This document shows, piece after piece, positions 1 through 11,864 of a stretch of DNA of 64,000 nt. The first letter of the stretch is position 1, and each line of letters begins with the position of its first letter. A model generated the notes under the pieces. That model searched no databases and was not told the DNA's origin. It saw only the letters and a list, made by a program, of their open reading frames with translations. The DNA comes from Amyelois transitella (taxonomy: Eukaryota > Arthropoda > Insecta > Lepidoptera > Pyralidae). Both the position numbers and the translations under genes were made by a program. Location of the stretch: assembly GCF_032362555.1 (NCBI RefSeq), contig NC_083528.1:3782001-3846000 (forward strand), in the 5' to 3' direction.

Positions 1-340
1 TTCCGATTCCGACGGTTGAAAACGTTGAATCTTTAAATACACAAAGTATACACATAAACTTAAAAAAATCTATAATTGAACCATGCAATTAGACTCAATG
101 CACTTCAGATTAAAAACAACAATCTCATAGTTCCTTTCACAGTGTTCATAAAGTGCTTTAATTAGAATGCAATCAACATAGTTACCGAACGATTCAAAAG
201 CATTTTGATGAGCTTCAGTTGCATACAAGTGCTGCTTATTAATCTTTTGTAGCGTGTTTTAGTATATTTATAGGGTGAAGATATATCCGGGCTACTTAAC
301 ATTGTAATTATCGAGATTAAACCTTGGTTCGGTTTTTATT
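1..340. other. non-coding, nothing recognised
   Basis: AT-rich sequence with no ORF, repeat or RNA gene that I can support. Confidence 0.5.
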
Positions 341-505
341 GATGTTGTAAAATGCGATTAAGGGATAGGCTTATAGGATTAAGAAGAACGATTAAGGGAT
401 TCTTCTTTAAAGCGATGGTCTAGCAACCTGTCACTATTTGAATCTCAATTCTATCATTAAGCCAAACAGCTGAAGGTGGCCTTTCAGTATTTTAAAGACT
501 ATAAT
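341..505 (+). repeat. family A SINE-like repeat, partial
   Basis: It carries the family A core: ATTAAGGGATAGGCTTATA, then AGCAACCTGTCACTATTTGA, TCTCAATTCTATCATTAAGC and CAGCTGAAGGTGGCC. The 5' head and the 3' tail are missing. The sense strand of family A is defined as the one that begins GCCGTGTGGTTCCCGGC and ends in a GTAT microsatellite. Confidence 0.75.
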
Positions 506-2763
506 GTAGATGCCCCGAGCACGATGTCACGATGCACGATTCAGTAAAACAAATCTTTCTCTAAAATGAGCAACCGTTTTTTAAAGAAAAACACCCGTCC
601 CGTTGAGTTCCCTGCTCTGACGTAACGTGTTATGACTGAGGAAAATAGGACAAAGCATAATAACCCACTATTTGCTTTGTGTTAGTCGATAAATAATGAA
701 ACGTTTGTCAAAGAGTCCTTTATGCAACTCCAAATTGCATGAGAGTATTTTAAATTTAAATTAAGCTAACTCATTGATAAAGAAGTTCAACGATAGGAAA
801 GCTGCTGCCACTGAGACAAAGTACATCACAAATTTGATGTACTTTGATTTACTATCTTGAAGTATTTAATGTAGGCGAGCTATCACTATGAACTATCCAT
901 TGCTTCGAAAGTGATTACTCTGTATTCCCGTGGTAAGGGATGTAGACGCGGTATATGTATTTAAATCGATAAAAATAATCAAAATCTCAGCCCACAGTCT
1001 CAGCCACAGAAAGTCCACTGCAAGACTCAGGCTTTCCAAATCTCCACACAATGAAGCAATAGGATTTAAAAACTTTATCTTTTCAACACAGTTATATTCC
1101 AAGTGTTACACCATAAGTGCATTAGCGGTTTTACAGACAGACAGTGATGGAACTACTAGGAACTGTATCTTGGCTTATTTCTTTATTGTTTGAACCAGTA
1201 AATGTCTTTGCAATTGCAAAAGGGGCAACAGAGAACATTATAAAACATTATCTACAAAATTTCACATATTATTTCTATAGATGTTATCAAAACAACGATA
1301 AAAGTAAAAATACAATGTGTAAATTGAAAACAACATACCTATACAAGACTCAACTTTAACATTAACAGTTTTAATGCTTTTCTTCGAATCTTATCTCAGA
1401 AATATCTTGCGCAATCCTCCGGCGATAAAGCATTCAAAAAGCAATGAAACAGTATCACACAATAAAGAAGGAAACAGAGCAATTTAATTTTGTGGCTTTA
1501 TTAACTTCAAAAACTCTCAAGTGAACTTTAGTAAACTTAAAAGATGAAATAAGTGGAAGACGAAGTAAAAGTTACGACAAAAAATGTCAGTTTATAAAAA
1601 CTAACTAGGTACAACTTCTAAAATAGATCATTTCATTATTTCGAATTTATTTATCAACGAATCTGTATTCTGTTCAACCGTTCTTTTGAGCCACAATACT
1701 GGCTCTGAACTCTGAAATACATTTTTTATTTCAAACAATGAAATCCTTTATATCATTGCTGCGTTCTACATTTGCGCCACAGAACAACAAAGCAGTATTT
1801 AATAATACGCGGAGTTTTTCCAGTAGAAAATGGGTCTGAAAATTATAGTTAAAAGCTCATAAAGTTTGCGGTGAAACGGCGCTGTTGTTGAAATGTGAAA
1901 AACTCAAAGAGGGGAAAGTTAATGCGATTTAAAAAAAAAAGACTGCTGAAATTTTGAGAAAAACGGTGGATTATCACAAATATATTGTGTTATAAGTATA
2001 AAGAGCGATCAAAGAGATAGAGAAATTAGAAATTCATCTCAAGATAGAAATGCTTTGAATAATCCCGATTCACAAAGTTTTAACTACAACAATATATTCA
2101 ACTCGTAATTAATGTCATTAGAAGATTTAATACAAATACCTACCTACCTCTCAACATAAGATGTAACACTCGTATAACCATAAACCAACAAAACCATTTA
2201 TAAGTTCCATTACCAAAATATGTTGACTTTGGAAACAAGCAAGACATTCAAGAGACGAATGTTAAAATCGCTTTTAAACCTGGAATGTATTGTCTCAAAA
2301 CTGGTTATGAGGTAAGCTTTTAAGGATTAAAAATCCAAGTCAGATCTTTTGTGAGGCTAACGAACCAGACGCCCACAATAAAAGTACGAACAATGTAGAA
2401 AGTTTGTTTTAATTATAGAGAAAATTTGATTATTTATAGTTGTTTAGACTTTAATGTAATCAGGGATGCATTAGACTAGTTAGTTGTCTGAATGAAATTT
2501 ACAAAAAATTTTGTGATTTTGGTCTAAGTTCGGTAAAAAAGCGAAGTATGTATATTTAAAAAAAAATTGCGAATGGTTTATTATAAGATAAATTTACTTG
2601 ATATTTCTTCTAGGACAGAAGTAGAAACATTAGGAGTAAATATGAAACTATCAAAATTTTCATGAAGAAAATTGAAGAAACACATTGCACTATTCGTCTT
2701 ACAATCCAATATTTCGATGATTAATTTCAATAGCTCAATATAAGTACGGTTTCCAACTTTTCA
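506..2763. other. non-coding stretch
   Basis: The longest ORFs here (around 900-1360) are short, overlap each other on both strands and look like chance reading frames in AT-rich DNA. I see no exon with convincing splice sites and no recognised repeat. Confidence 0.5.
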
Positions 2764-3272
2764 AATACATCAAATCAACCGGCACCAAAAACACAGATCT
2801 GGGTTCATAACGTACGCTTGAAGCTCTAACTTGAACCAATTCAATTAGCAGGCGGGCGCAATGCGGTCCCGGCAGATCGGAACCGGTTTCTGGTGCTGCC
2901 TCCGCCCAACCCTGGTGTCCACTCCTGTTATACTGACGGTTTCCACAATACATCAATGTGCACCAAAGAGATTTTGATCTAATTTTAGGGCGTTCAAGCT
3001 TCTAATTGAACAACCAATTCAATCAGCATGCGGCATATTATAACCGGTTTAGTATGTTACCTCCACCTAGCCCTGGTGTCCTGCGTTATAGACACATAAA
3101 TAGGTGTCTACATCAAATCAACCTCGCTTAAAGCTTTAACTTGCACCAATTCTTTTATCAAGCAGGCGCAATGCAGTCCCGGCAGAACGGAACCGGTTTC
3201 TGGTTATGCCTCCGCCGAACCCTGGTGTCCTCTCCTGTTATATTAACGGTTCCAAATCTGTGGTTTTGGTGT
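2764..3272. repeat. three degenerate tandem units inside an inverted repeat
   Basis: Three copies of a roughly 150-180 bp unit lie head to tail (about 2764-2948, 2949-3105, 3106-3245). Each contains ACCAATTC, a GC-rich core (GCAATGCGGTCCCGGCAG, then GGAACCGGTTTCTGG), CCTGGTGTCC and CCTGTTATA. The middle copy is the most decayed. The block is bracketed by CACCAAAAACACAGATCTG (2782-2800) and its near reverse complement CAAATCTGTGGTTTTGGTG (about 3252-3270). It could be a MITE with internal repeats or a short satellite relic. Confidence 0.6.
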
Positions 3273-4980
3273 ATTAATTTCTCGTAAAGACGCAGAGAGT
3301 GTCGAAAGCTTCATTTTACAGCTTAATTATTGGTTTTATTACATGTTTCTTATAGTGTGGAATGATACTTTTTTTGATTCTTTTGTGATTTATTTTGACC
3401 ACTTTGCATGATTGTTGTAAAATTATTGGACAATACGCCACTTATATTTTTAGATTAATGGCCATTATTTTTATTTGATTTAGTAAAAAAAAAATCTGAT
3501 CCCAGTAGTCTGAGCAGTAGATTACCGATCTAAAGAGGTAAGTACCGAAATAACTACCTAAATTGATCAACGCACATACTATCTTAATTTTGCATCTCAA
3601 ACAATTGACTCTCTCTAAAATCAGCTAAAGAAGCTCCCAAATATAATGAAACTTAAATTAATCTCTATCCGAAATAGGTTTATCTAAAAACACGACATCA
3701 AACATCAACAAGTTTATCCTAACATCAATAGCATAAGCATCTTTAAATGTGTCTGAGTCAGCGGTCCATAGACTGGTTCTCCCACGCGTTTTTGAGATGA
3801 GGACCTGTTACATTACTTATTAACTAATGTATCGTAACGTTAATGTAACAACTTTTCGTTCAAAGGATAACATGTCTACAGAATCGTTGACAACATTTCG
3901 TACCACATAAAATTTTTACTGTATATCTTTCTTATAATACTACAAAAGCTCAGAGCAAACAATACACACTAATTTCCATTCAGACCTTCATTACAAAACT
4001 TTAGTGAAAAAATACAACTGAAATCAACCGGGATTAGAATAACATCACTTTTGTCGTGATTCCACTGAAATGATTCTTCGTACAGCTAGTTGCAAATGTA
4101 GATCTGTTACTAGAAGCTGTAATTCTTTTACCTTATTTGTTGCCAGAATGCAATTGGTTAAAAATAAAACAACTTTATAAGGACAACATTAATTTTCTCA
4201 TCATGTCCCCGTCGGGTTACTGTCTGGACTCTCGAACAAGTCTGCCCACACTGCAGTGTAGTCTGTACCTGTTATGGTTAAAGATATGTAGTGTTAAGTG
4301 TCTGATCGTGTTCTTATTGACTTAACAGATAGTTTGTGTCTTTTAAATTATAGTATTTATGCTACTTGTCTTGACTTGCACCAGAAGAGTTTATCACTTT
4401 ATTTATAAACCGAGTTTCATAAGGGGCATAGAGTATCATCAGCATTAACCATTAAAAATAGTATGTTGGTCGTTAAATAAATGTTATGTTATCAGATGGT
4501 TTTTACATAATTTTTACTGATATTACTTCCTTAGTATTTTTATTATAAAAGTGTGTGGATTTGATTTTATACAGTATTTCGGGTCATAAAGACACTTAGC
4601 ATATAAGGGTAAACAACAGTTTAAATATGTTCGCTTTCTTAAAGTTGTAAACTTATCTCGTTAGCGTAAATTTTGCTTAGAAAAAAAAAATATCTAATCT
4701 ATCAAAATAACCTGAATGATGGAAAACTCTTCAATTACGAAGGACAAAAAGCGGGCATGTTATATCCACAGTAAATTCCCGCCAAATGGGGGCCATTATG
4801 GCGGCTGTCGCTCCATTTCAAGCATACGTCGCGCCACGTTCAGTGCGACTGACAGCTTTTTAATTTGCAACGATCACTTTTTCAGGCAAAAACAATATTC
4901 CCTTTCTGTCGTCCACATGTTTCCCAATTATAGACTTGTTTTTAATTCAAAAGATAGAACAGGATTGAAATATTAATTAG
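3273..4980. other. non-coding stretch upstream of the 5.2-kb gene
   Basis: No repeat recognised. Around 4785-4810 is a GC-richer patch (GGGGGCCATTATGGCGGC) that resembles a YY1/Pho-type site, about 400 bp upstream of the first exon of the next gene. An 86-codon ORF over it (4716-4976) has no family resemblance. Confidence 0.4.
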
Positions 4981-4989
4981 AACTAACTT

Positions 4990-5219
4990 TTAACCCGTCC
5001 TCAGTTCCCCGTTCGGGCGAACGCGTAACCTTGAGCGTTGATGACAGAGAGGTTAATTCGCACTTGTAAACAAATCAAGCTGGTCGAGTTCCCCTGTCAA
5101 ATTAAATAGTCTCGGAGGTCAGACGACAGTCGCTCCACGTAATCCTTCTCCTACATTTGTTTCGTGATCATTGGCGGAACCTCTTCATCAAGGAGGAAGC
5201 GACCGGTACAAACACCAAG
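4990..5219 (+). promoter_or_regulatory. probable promoter and 5' UTR of the secreted-protein gene
   Basis: The GC content rises just before the signal-peptide exon. TCAGTT at 5001-5006 fits the arthropod initiator, but no downstream promoter element is found at the required +28 spacing, so the true start site is uncertain. Confidence 0.35.
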
Positions 5220-5361
5220 ATGCTGACAAAACATTATACTGGTTTCAGTAGCGTCACTGTTATTTTCATCACCATACTCCTCACATTAGTTTCAGTTGCG
5301 TCCACTCCACACTTCAAGGAACGCGATGCCTATCATTATAGGACAAACAATACTGGATTAA
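5220..5361 (+). CDS. first coding exon of an unidentified secreted or membrane protein
   Basis: ATG at 5220 (context CCAAGATGC) opens 47 codons. The N-terminus is MLTKHYTGFSSVTVIF, followed by a strongly hydrophobic run (IFITILLTLVSVAS) and then a polar segment (TPHFKERDAYHYRTNNTGL). That is a classic signal peptide with a likely cleavage after VAS. The exon ends at a strong donor, A|GTAAGT (5362), in phase 1. A second, weaker donor GTAAAG four bases downstream (5366) would end in phase 2 and would fit the next candidate exon at 6764. The reading frame is also open upstream of the ATG to about 5157, but the Kozak context and the signal peptide favour 5220. I do not recognise the protein; a small secreted precursor such as a neuropeptide is one possibility, not shown by the sequence. 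Confidence 0.6.
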
Positions 5362-5369
5362 GTAAGTAA

Positions 5370-6090
5370 AGACGATTTTGTTAGCGTCACTAGTCCCTTG
5401 GGACAATTGGGACAAAATCATCTAACTTGTTCCATCATTTGATAACTCGATAAGACTAATAGATCGGATTTTACTCGAAGCTACCCTCGTCTGACCCCTG
5501 CAAACTTTCAAGGGAACCTTACCCATATGGGATGTTAATTACGCGTAATAGATTGTCACTATTAATTTTCAGGGTTAGGTTGTCGAACTTGACTTAAACC
5601 TAGATCCAAAGTTCACTACAAGGTCACCCACGCTGAGTCACCCCTATAAACAACAAAGCTTATCAACTGTTAAGTAACTTTAACACCATCACAAAACAAT
5701 TAAACTATGGAAGCAAAGATTTATTTCGGTTATTGTAAGGAAGTGTATTTGTTAGTTTTTGACCCAAAATGTACTGAACTGATTTTAAAAAACTTTGCAG
5801 TAATATAGCATAGATATTAGATTAAAATAATAAGGTAAAATTTAAGGCGATGGAAGTACTCTTGTAAAATTGCCTGAAAGGAAAATATACCATGAATTTA
5901 TAATAGGAGTCAATTTATATCATGAATTTATACTGGATTGCCTTAACTGGTTGGTTTACGAGTATCAAATTCAGGATATAGCTAGAACTATTGCCAGAAA
6001 TATAATATAAATATACATAATATTGAATTCGACATAAATTTTATGTTCGCCGGATTATTTTCATTACCATAAAAACATATGATTTATTGA
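5370..6090. other. intronic or intergenic, nothing firm
   Basis: If the exons at 5220 and 6764 belong together this is intron. About 5760-5820 resembles a decayed LINE 3' region (ACTGAACTGATTTTAAAAAA...), too diverged to call. Confidence 0.4.
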
Positions 6091-6092
6091 AT

Positions 6093-6180
6093 ATTTATAT
6101 CTCGCCTTTATGTCTTATTGGGTAGACAGAGCCAAAGAGTCTTAAAAATTCTGAAAGTTCAGCTGTATAGCTAAAGATTT
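6093..6180 (-). repeat. family A repeat fragment
   Basis: It holds GGGTAGACAGAGCCAAAGAGT and AAGTTCAGCTGTATAGCT, which match the 3' third of family A in antisense orientation. Confidence 0.5.
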
Positions 6181-6439
6181 ATTAAAATCAGTCATATTCC
6201 TGTATATACACTGTTTTGTGCATTTTGTATGAGAAAATTTACCCACGTTATCAGCAAGTGAGATTATCTACTCGTACAAACAGGATTATCCCTAACAGGA
6301 ACTTACAAATATCGTTATCGCAAACTCAGTGTGTCCTAAAGCTTACGTAAATTTAACTGATTTCGCTTGTTTTACTTACAAAGATAAATTGTTATGCTAA
6401 ACAAGATTTTGATCAGAGGAATGAGAATAGGCTAACATT

Positions 6440-6556
6440 CCCCTTATTCACGAACCTTGACGTCTTATCTTCTCTCTCTCTTTAACATTTTGGATTAACT
6501 CAAAGATAAAGGAGAGGGAGAATAGAACATATATCATCAACTTTTGTGAATAATCC
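6440..6556. mobile_element. fold-back MITE-like element
   Basis: The ends are imperfect inverted repeats. The left end reads CCTTATTCACGAACCTTGA and the right end is the near reverse complement of it (TCAACTTTTGTGAATAATCC); the arms continue into CTCTCTC and GAGAGGGAG tracts. A related copy lies at 45126-45230. No target-site duplication could be confirmed. Confidence 0.5.
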
Positions 6557-6589
6557 ACGAAAATCATACAAGGAAAAACTCACAAATTT

Positions 6590-6700
6590 TATGTGTTACT
6601 GTGTGTTGTCCGTTGTGAACTAATTTCTTTCACACAAAAACTACTGAATCTATTTTCATGAAACTTCACTGAAATATAGCTTAGACATTGGAATAAGTAA
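6590..6700 (-). repeat. decayed RTE-like LINE 3' fragment
   Basis: TTTCACACAAAAACTACTGA and ATGAAACTTCACTGAAATAT resemble the antisense RTE-type 3' ends seen elsewhere in the window (30240-30350, 47700-47780). Confidence 0.35.
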
Positions 6701-6763
6701 AAAGATTACACCTTAGACAAAATAATGTTTTTCCAACTCCATGCAATCAATATCTCATTACAG

Positions 6764-6906
6764 ACCGCATCTAACGACTTTCAACCTTTCAAGACAAATT
6801 GCCAACGTTATCTGCCATTTGCAGAGACAAGTTTATGACTTGAGAAAGTCTAGTGGCAGCGAACCACTGGATTATGTCATAAATATTCCTTGGCTTACAG
6901 GCCACG
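6764..6906 (+). CDS. probable internal coding exon, unidentified
   Basis: A 143-bp segment is flanked by a good acceptor (TCATTACAG) and donor (GTGAGC). In one frame it is fully open and protein-like: it includes LSRQIANVICHLQRQVYDLR and ends LDYVINIPWLTGHG. It needs a phase-2 upstream donor and leaves phase 1. The preceding signal-peptide exon offers phase 2 only through its alternative donor GTAAAG at 5366; joined that way, the split codon is a lysine and the frame stays open. It is therefore a candidate second exon of the same secreted protein. It has no domain that I recognise. Confidence 0.45.
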
Positions 6907-7012
6907 GTGAGCAGCAGCTCCAAATATGCTTGTTATAGGCCTAATGATTTAAAATGACATCATGATTTAAGTTTATGATCTTGGTTTTGTTGAGGAAAAT
7001 TTGAAACGTTCC

Positions 7013-7165
7013 TATGGATGTCGTAAAAGACTAAGGGATAGGCTTATAAATTTGGGATTCTTCTTTTAGGCGATGGGCTAGCAACCTGCCACTATTTGAA
7101 ACTCAAAACAGCTGAACGTGACCTATCAGTCTTTTCATACCCTGCAATGGATATAGACGTGATTT
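7013..7165 (+). repeat. family A repeat, partial
   Basis: It runs ATGGATGTCGTAAAAGACTA, GGGATTCTTCTTTTAGGCGA, GCTAGCAACCTGCCACTATT, CAGCTGAACGTGACC and GGATATAGACGTGATT. The 5' head is missing. Confidence 0.75.
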
Positions 7166-7211
7166 TTGGATGTATTTAAATTTTAATTATTTGGATAAAT
7201 TATTTAATACA

Positions 7212-7290
7212 TTTAGTATTATGCCTAACAGGTAGACGAAACCAAAAGAATACGCATAAGACTCTAAGGCCATGTTTAGTTTGAAGTTAA
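7212..7290 (-). repeat. decayed family A fragment
   Basis: CAGGTAGACGAAACCAA and AAGGCCATGTTTAG are recognisable but heavily mutated. Confidence 0.3.
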
Positions 7291-8875
7291 AGTGGCAACA
7301 TATGTAGCACTAAAAGATTTGCCAGATTTTGTAGTTGGCGATATAAAAGTATATCAGTAACTGCAAGAAACTCAGAGTGAAGAGTCATCTTAAGGTCTTT
7401 GTTCTCTTGTAATATCTTGTCGAATCATATTTAGCCTAAGCAATCATTGGCAATACACATGAAGACATTCAAACCATATTTAAAAAAAAGGGCAAAACTA
7501 AGGTAAAGAGGGGGGTGCGGTGCGGGTACGGCACGCTTTAAGCCACAATAACAAGTGATAGTTATGTTAATGAAATAATGCATGACCCTGACCCAAATGT
7601 CGTTTGTCGTGGTGGTGACTCACATCAATTGGCGACGTGGTGAGGCGCCAAGCGTGCTCATAATTACAGCACTGATGACATAAGCTGATAAACACATAAG
7701 TAGATGTCATTCCATACAGGCGTGAAGTTCAAATGAAATTGGGTCTGTTTTAGTATTATTTATAATGAAGTGGATACTCTGAGGTAATAGTTTCTATATA
7801 TACATATATTCCTGGGCGTACTACTTGACTTTCGTTTAGTCGACTTTTGACATTCTACCTTTCTAATCTACGCCTCTTTTTATTTCATATTTTAAAGGAG
7901 TCAGCATTTAGAATTCAGCCCAGCAGCTATGGAATAACCAATGGAAACCAAGTTAATTTCAAACATAAGAAATGAATAACAACAATTCCGAAAATGTATT
8001 ATTTTATTTTAAAAGAAGATATGGTGTGACAATTGGTTTATTATATAACTTCTCTCTTGAACAAAACTCTTGGACTTGAGGTCATATAAGCTTAGCTAAT
8101 ATAAGCTAAATGTAAACTAACATAATAAAAGGTATAACGAGCATTGGATCACTGCCACATGTTTACTACCCATGAGTAATTGATGAATTAATACAACGAT
8201 GACCCAATTTAAGCAACTTATAAATAAATGCACATGGCCTTAAAAATAACTACAAAAAATTTGGAGTGTATCTTTATAAATTGGTGGTCCACGCAATAAT
8301 TCTAATTCCACTCACAGAAATTACTCTCTTGTAGTTACCTGAAAAAGAAGAAGAATATTATTTAATTAAAGTCGCGTTGAGATGTTTACAAAAAGCTTTA
8401 AGTCGCCTGCCACAATAGCACAGAAAATCTATTGTGAATCTTAAAATCTTCAACACAAACTATTAGTATTCCATACTTTTACGTTGTCGCATTGAATTGA
8501 AAATGAACCTGACTGAGGCAGGCTGTCTTTTTCATACAACTTTGTTGCAGAAACAACGAAAAGGCGAAATCTAAAATAACACTGATTTGAAATGAATGCA
8601 CTATAGGTTTTTTTATCGATCTTCTCGTTACAGACAAGGAGTTTGTGATATAAAAAAATATGACCATCGACTAAATGCATACTTATTAGTAGTAGTTATT
8701 AATAAATGAAACTACATAATATAACCTATACAAATAAAAATGGCCTCTGATCCTTAGTTTTTTAAACTCTATACATGGAACACTTGCTTTCTTTATTAGC
8801 CCGCTACTATTACTGAAAAAGTAAATACAATAATTTACAAACAGTTACTTTATCAAAGTACTTATTTATACGTTA
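7291..8875. other. non-coding stretch
   Basis: It includes a G-rich patch (GAGGGGGGTGCGGTGCGGGT, about 7508-7527). The overlapping ORFs at 8450-8680 lie in different frames of one strand and have no family resemblance. Confidence 0.45.
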
Positions 8876-8884
8876 TTCATTCAT

Positions 8885-9136
8885 TCATTCATATAGTCAC
8901 GTCTATATCCCTTGCGGGGTAGACAGAGCCAACAGTCTTGAAAGGCCTGAACGGCCAGATTGAGCTATTTGGCTTTAAGATAGAATTAAGATTCAAATAG
9001 TGACAGGTTGCTAGCCCATCGCCTAGAAAAGAATCCTAAGTTTGTAAGCCTATCCCTTAGTCGCCTTTTACTACATCCATGGGAAAGAGATGGAGTGGTC
9101 CTATTCTATTTGTATTGGTGCCGGGAACCACACGGC
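8885..9136 (-). repeat. family A repeat, near full length
   Basis: A complete antisense copy. It starts with a CATT tail, then CACGTCTATATCCCTTGCGG, GGGTAGACAGAGCCAACAG, TAGTGACAGGTTGCTAGCCC, CCTATCCCTTAGTCGCCTTT, CATGGGAAAGAGATGGAGTG, and ends GTGCCGGGAACCACACGGC. This is one of the best copies for defining the family. Confidence 0.85.
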
Positions 9137-9139
9137 TAT

Positions 9140-11305
9140 TTATACGTATGTATATATACTACAAACTTGTTAAGGCAAAATATTGGGTTAATAAAATAAT
9201 AAAACATATTCCTTTAGATTGTTACGACCCAAAACTTGTTATCTTGTCCTTACATATAGATGAATATTTCTCTTTCTTTGGTACTTGATGTCAGGGACTC
9301 GCATCAAGTTGATACAACAAGAAATAAACAATAGAATGGTTTGTATTGCGAAGGAAACGCCAATCATTCTAGGGCAACTCTTGTCAACACACGCTGAGCG
9401 TAACTGTACTTCATGTCATTGATTCAATAAATTTATTAAGGGGAAGAAAGATGCCCGTAAAATTATATATCCAATTTATAAGAGTAAAAATAGAAACAAC
9501 TTTGACCCACTTAATAAGTTCTAGAGCCGGAAAGTCATCATGAATGAGAAGACAATATTTTTTTGCCAAGTAAACATCTAAGTTCACCCTTCATATGACA
9601 TATGTATATGCGTTACGTAACATAACTACCAACTATAAATAAACTATAAGGCGCCGAGATGTTCAGGCAGGCTCAAAATATACCCAGCATTTTATGTGGT
9701 AAAATTAATAAACTTTCACCATATTTATCATGTTAATAAAATATTTTATGTATTACAAGGTTATTCAAACCTGGCCACCGCAGGATTTGTCTCCAACTCT
9801 TTCGCCAATCAGTTGTAAGGCTCTGGAATTAATATCCAGGGCACATCAAGACGTCTCCAAGTTGTAGTTAGTTTGAATTGCCGTATGTACAATATCTTAT
9901 AGGTCTCGAGGATAAGGTAGTACTCGTTATTGTTTTTCTAGCGCTATCTGGTAAATAATGACAATAAATTCACTTGTTGAAAGTTTTTGTTTCAATGAAG
10001 TTTAAAATAATTAAATTTAGGGATCAACCTTTTAGTGATATACTTCGCATATTATTTATGTCTGTACTCCATGCAACCGCTTCCCCTTAACACACGGTAG
10101 TACTTTGTAATTCAGTAACGGCGCAGCCGCAGGTGCTAAACTATTTATGATGGACAGTATCGCCAAGCTATGATAGGTATACCCCGTTTGTTTTGTTGCT
10201 ATTATCATAGAATATATAAAAGCACTATTGTGTACAAGAAGAGTCATTGAAATGCTAACGATAATGTCAAACTATCAGTGATTCAATGTGACATGCATGA
10301 CAAAAGATTTACCTATGCCTTCTCTTATGTAGTTCCTTCCAGTTGGCGCCACTGTCGTAATGTCCTGAATATTAGCTCTGGTTTCAGTTTAATTATTATG
10401 TTTGCGAAACCAACTAACAGTCAAATACGTCAACATCGTCACATTGAAATATGAAGCATGCAGCATTTATTTTTTCTTTTTTCTGTTATACTATGAAGAT
10501 ATATAATGTTGTCGAGACGCGCGCTACTCAGAATGAATCTACTTAACGAAGAGACACATTTCGGTAACTGTAAAAAATTTCGTAGAGTCACGTGTCAATG
10601 TGAACTGATCTTAAACTTGTACGTGCGAATAGAACACTGTTTACATATGTGCATATATCTTGCATATATGCTTCAAAGGTGTGTTATTGCACACCTTTTA
10701 CCGCGTACCATATTTTGAACCCAAATGGTTTTTCCCAAAAAGGAAAGACCACATCCATAGACGAACAGTGTATTTACACACCGACGTTAGTTTGGAGAGA
10801 TCTATTTAGATTAGTTTAGAGCATGTCTTCTAACTTTATTAAAATGAAGTATTAGTTCTTACCAAAAACATTTGACCTTTTTATTGTAATGAGATAAGAC
10901 CGGTGCCTTATACCTATCCCAATTTTTTTTCTATACCATATAAAATAAAATCTCCAAAATCACAAACTGTAGTAATTTCCCAAAAAATATTTTAAATCTT
11001 TAAAAAATTGTGCCTCAGGAATATTCTGTATTCAATCAATAACTTTTCCTCTTTATTTTTATTACATACTTGTCAAAAACGTCTGTACGTAAGTAGAAAC
11101 AGGAATATTTATTATTATATATCATACAAGCTTTTAACCAGGTGTAAATGTCAATTGTCCAGGTCAACAGGTTCATATAACATGATAAATCGCTACAACA
11201 GCAAATTATTTACAATTCTAGGCTTGAATTGTACGCAAACTGCACTTCATATAGGTACATATCTAAATGATTAAGGGTTATGAACTTATGATTACGGATT
11301 TTACA
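9140..11305. other. non-coding stretch
   Basis: No exon or repeat that I can name. A short palindromic stem flanks 9283-9306 (CTTGATG ... CATCAAG). The small ORFs (10056-10247, 10506-10718, 11008-11274) lack coding character. Confidence 0.45.
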
Positions 11306-11364
11306 TTTACAGCTGAACCTGGCCTGTCAGTCTTTCAAGACTCATGGTCTTGAAAGACTGACAG
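11306..11364 (+). repeat. family A fragment folded into a perfect hairpin
   Basis: CAGCTGAACCTGGCC is family A sense. CTGTCAGTCTTTCAAGAC (11324-11341) is followed by a 5-nt loop and its exact reverse complement GTCTTGAAAGACTGACAG (11347-11364). Confidence 0.7.
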
Positions 11365-11415
11365 CATCAGTGGTTAAAATCATACCGCGATCATCGTAGT
11401 AACCTTCAAATGACT

Positions 11416-11510
11416 CTGTTCTGAGTCATATACATCAGTTTGATGGCTAACCTATCGATGCTCTTTCTAACAGGGAAAACATCGTGACGAAACCTACACA
11501 TATACAATAA
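11416..11510 (+). repeat. family E SINE body fragment
   Basis: CAGTTTGATGGCTAACC, ACAGGGAAAACATCGTGACG and AAACCTACACAT match the body of family E (compare 46130-46185 and 17730-17800). The tRNA-like head is missing. Confidence 0.55.
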
Positions 11511-11864
11511 TAACTTGAATACTCTTGACAGACTTCTATTTTTGCGAACAGATTAGAATGCAATCAGGGAATGCTGTTTGAGAGTCAGTTCTTTATTAAC
11601 TCGTCTTTAACGTAATTATTTCCGTAATCAAACCATCAATCAAAAAAATTATTCACTTGTAATGTAACGCCATCACTTTCGTTTTCACACACTTCGTGCG
11701 TGGCACAGAGCACTGAAGTTCCGGTGTCCGAGGTCGACGCTACTAAGCTCTGTGGTCTGTGCTGCCTGGTAATCACCTCACATAGGCAATCAATGATTGC
11801 GAACATTTATTAGCCGGACTAGCTTTTATTAGGCTTTCACTATAAAATTTAACTTACTGAAATT

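Noticed and set aside
4716..4976. 86-codon ORF upstream of the secreted-protein exon (CNDHF resembles part of a THAP motif)
   Set aside because: The THAP cysteine pair and core residues are absent; the region looks like promoter-proximal DNA.
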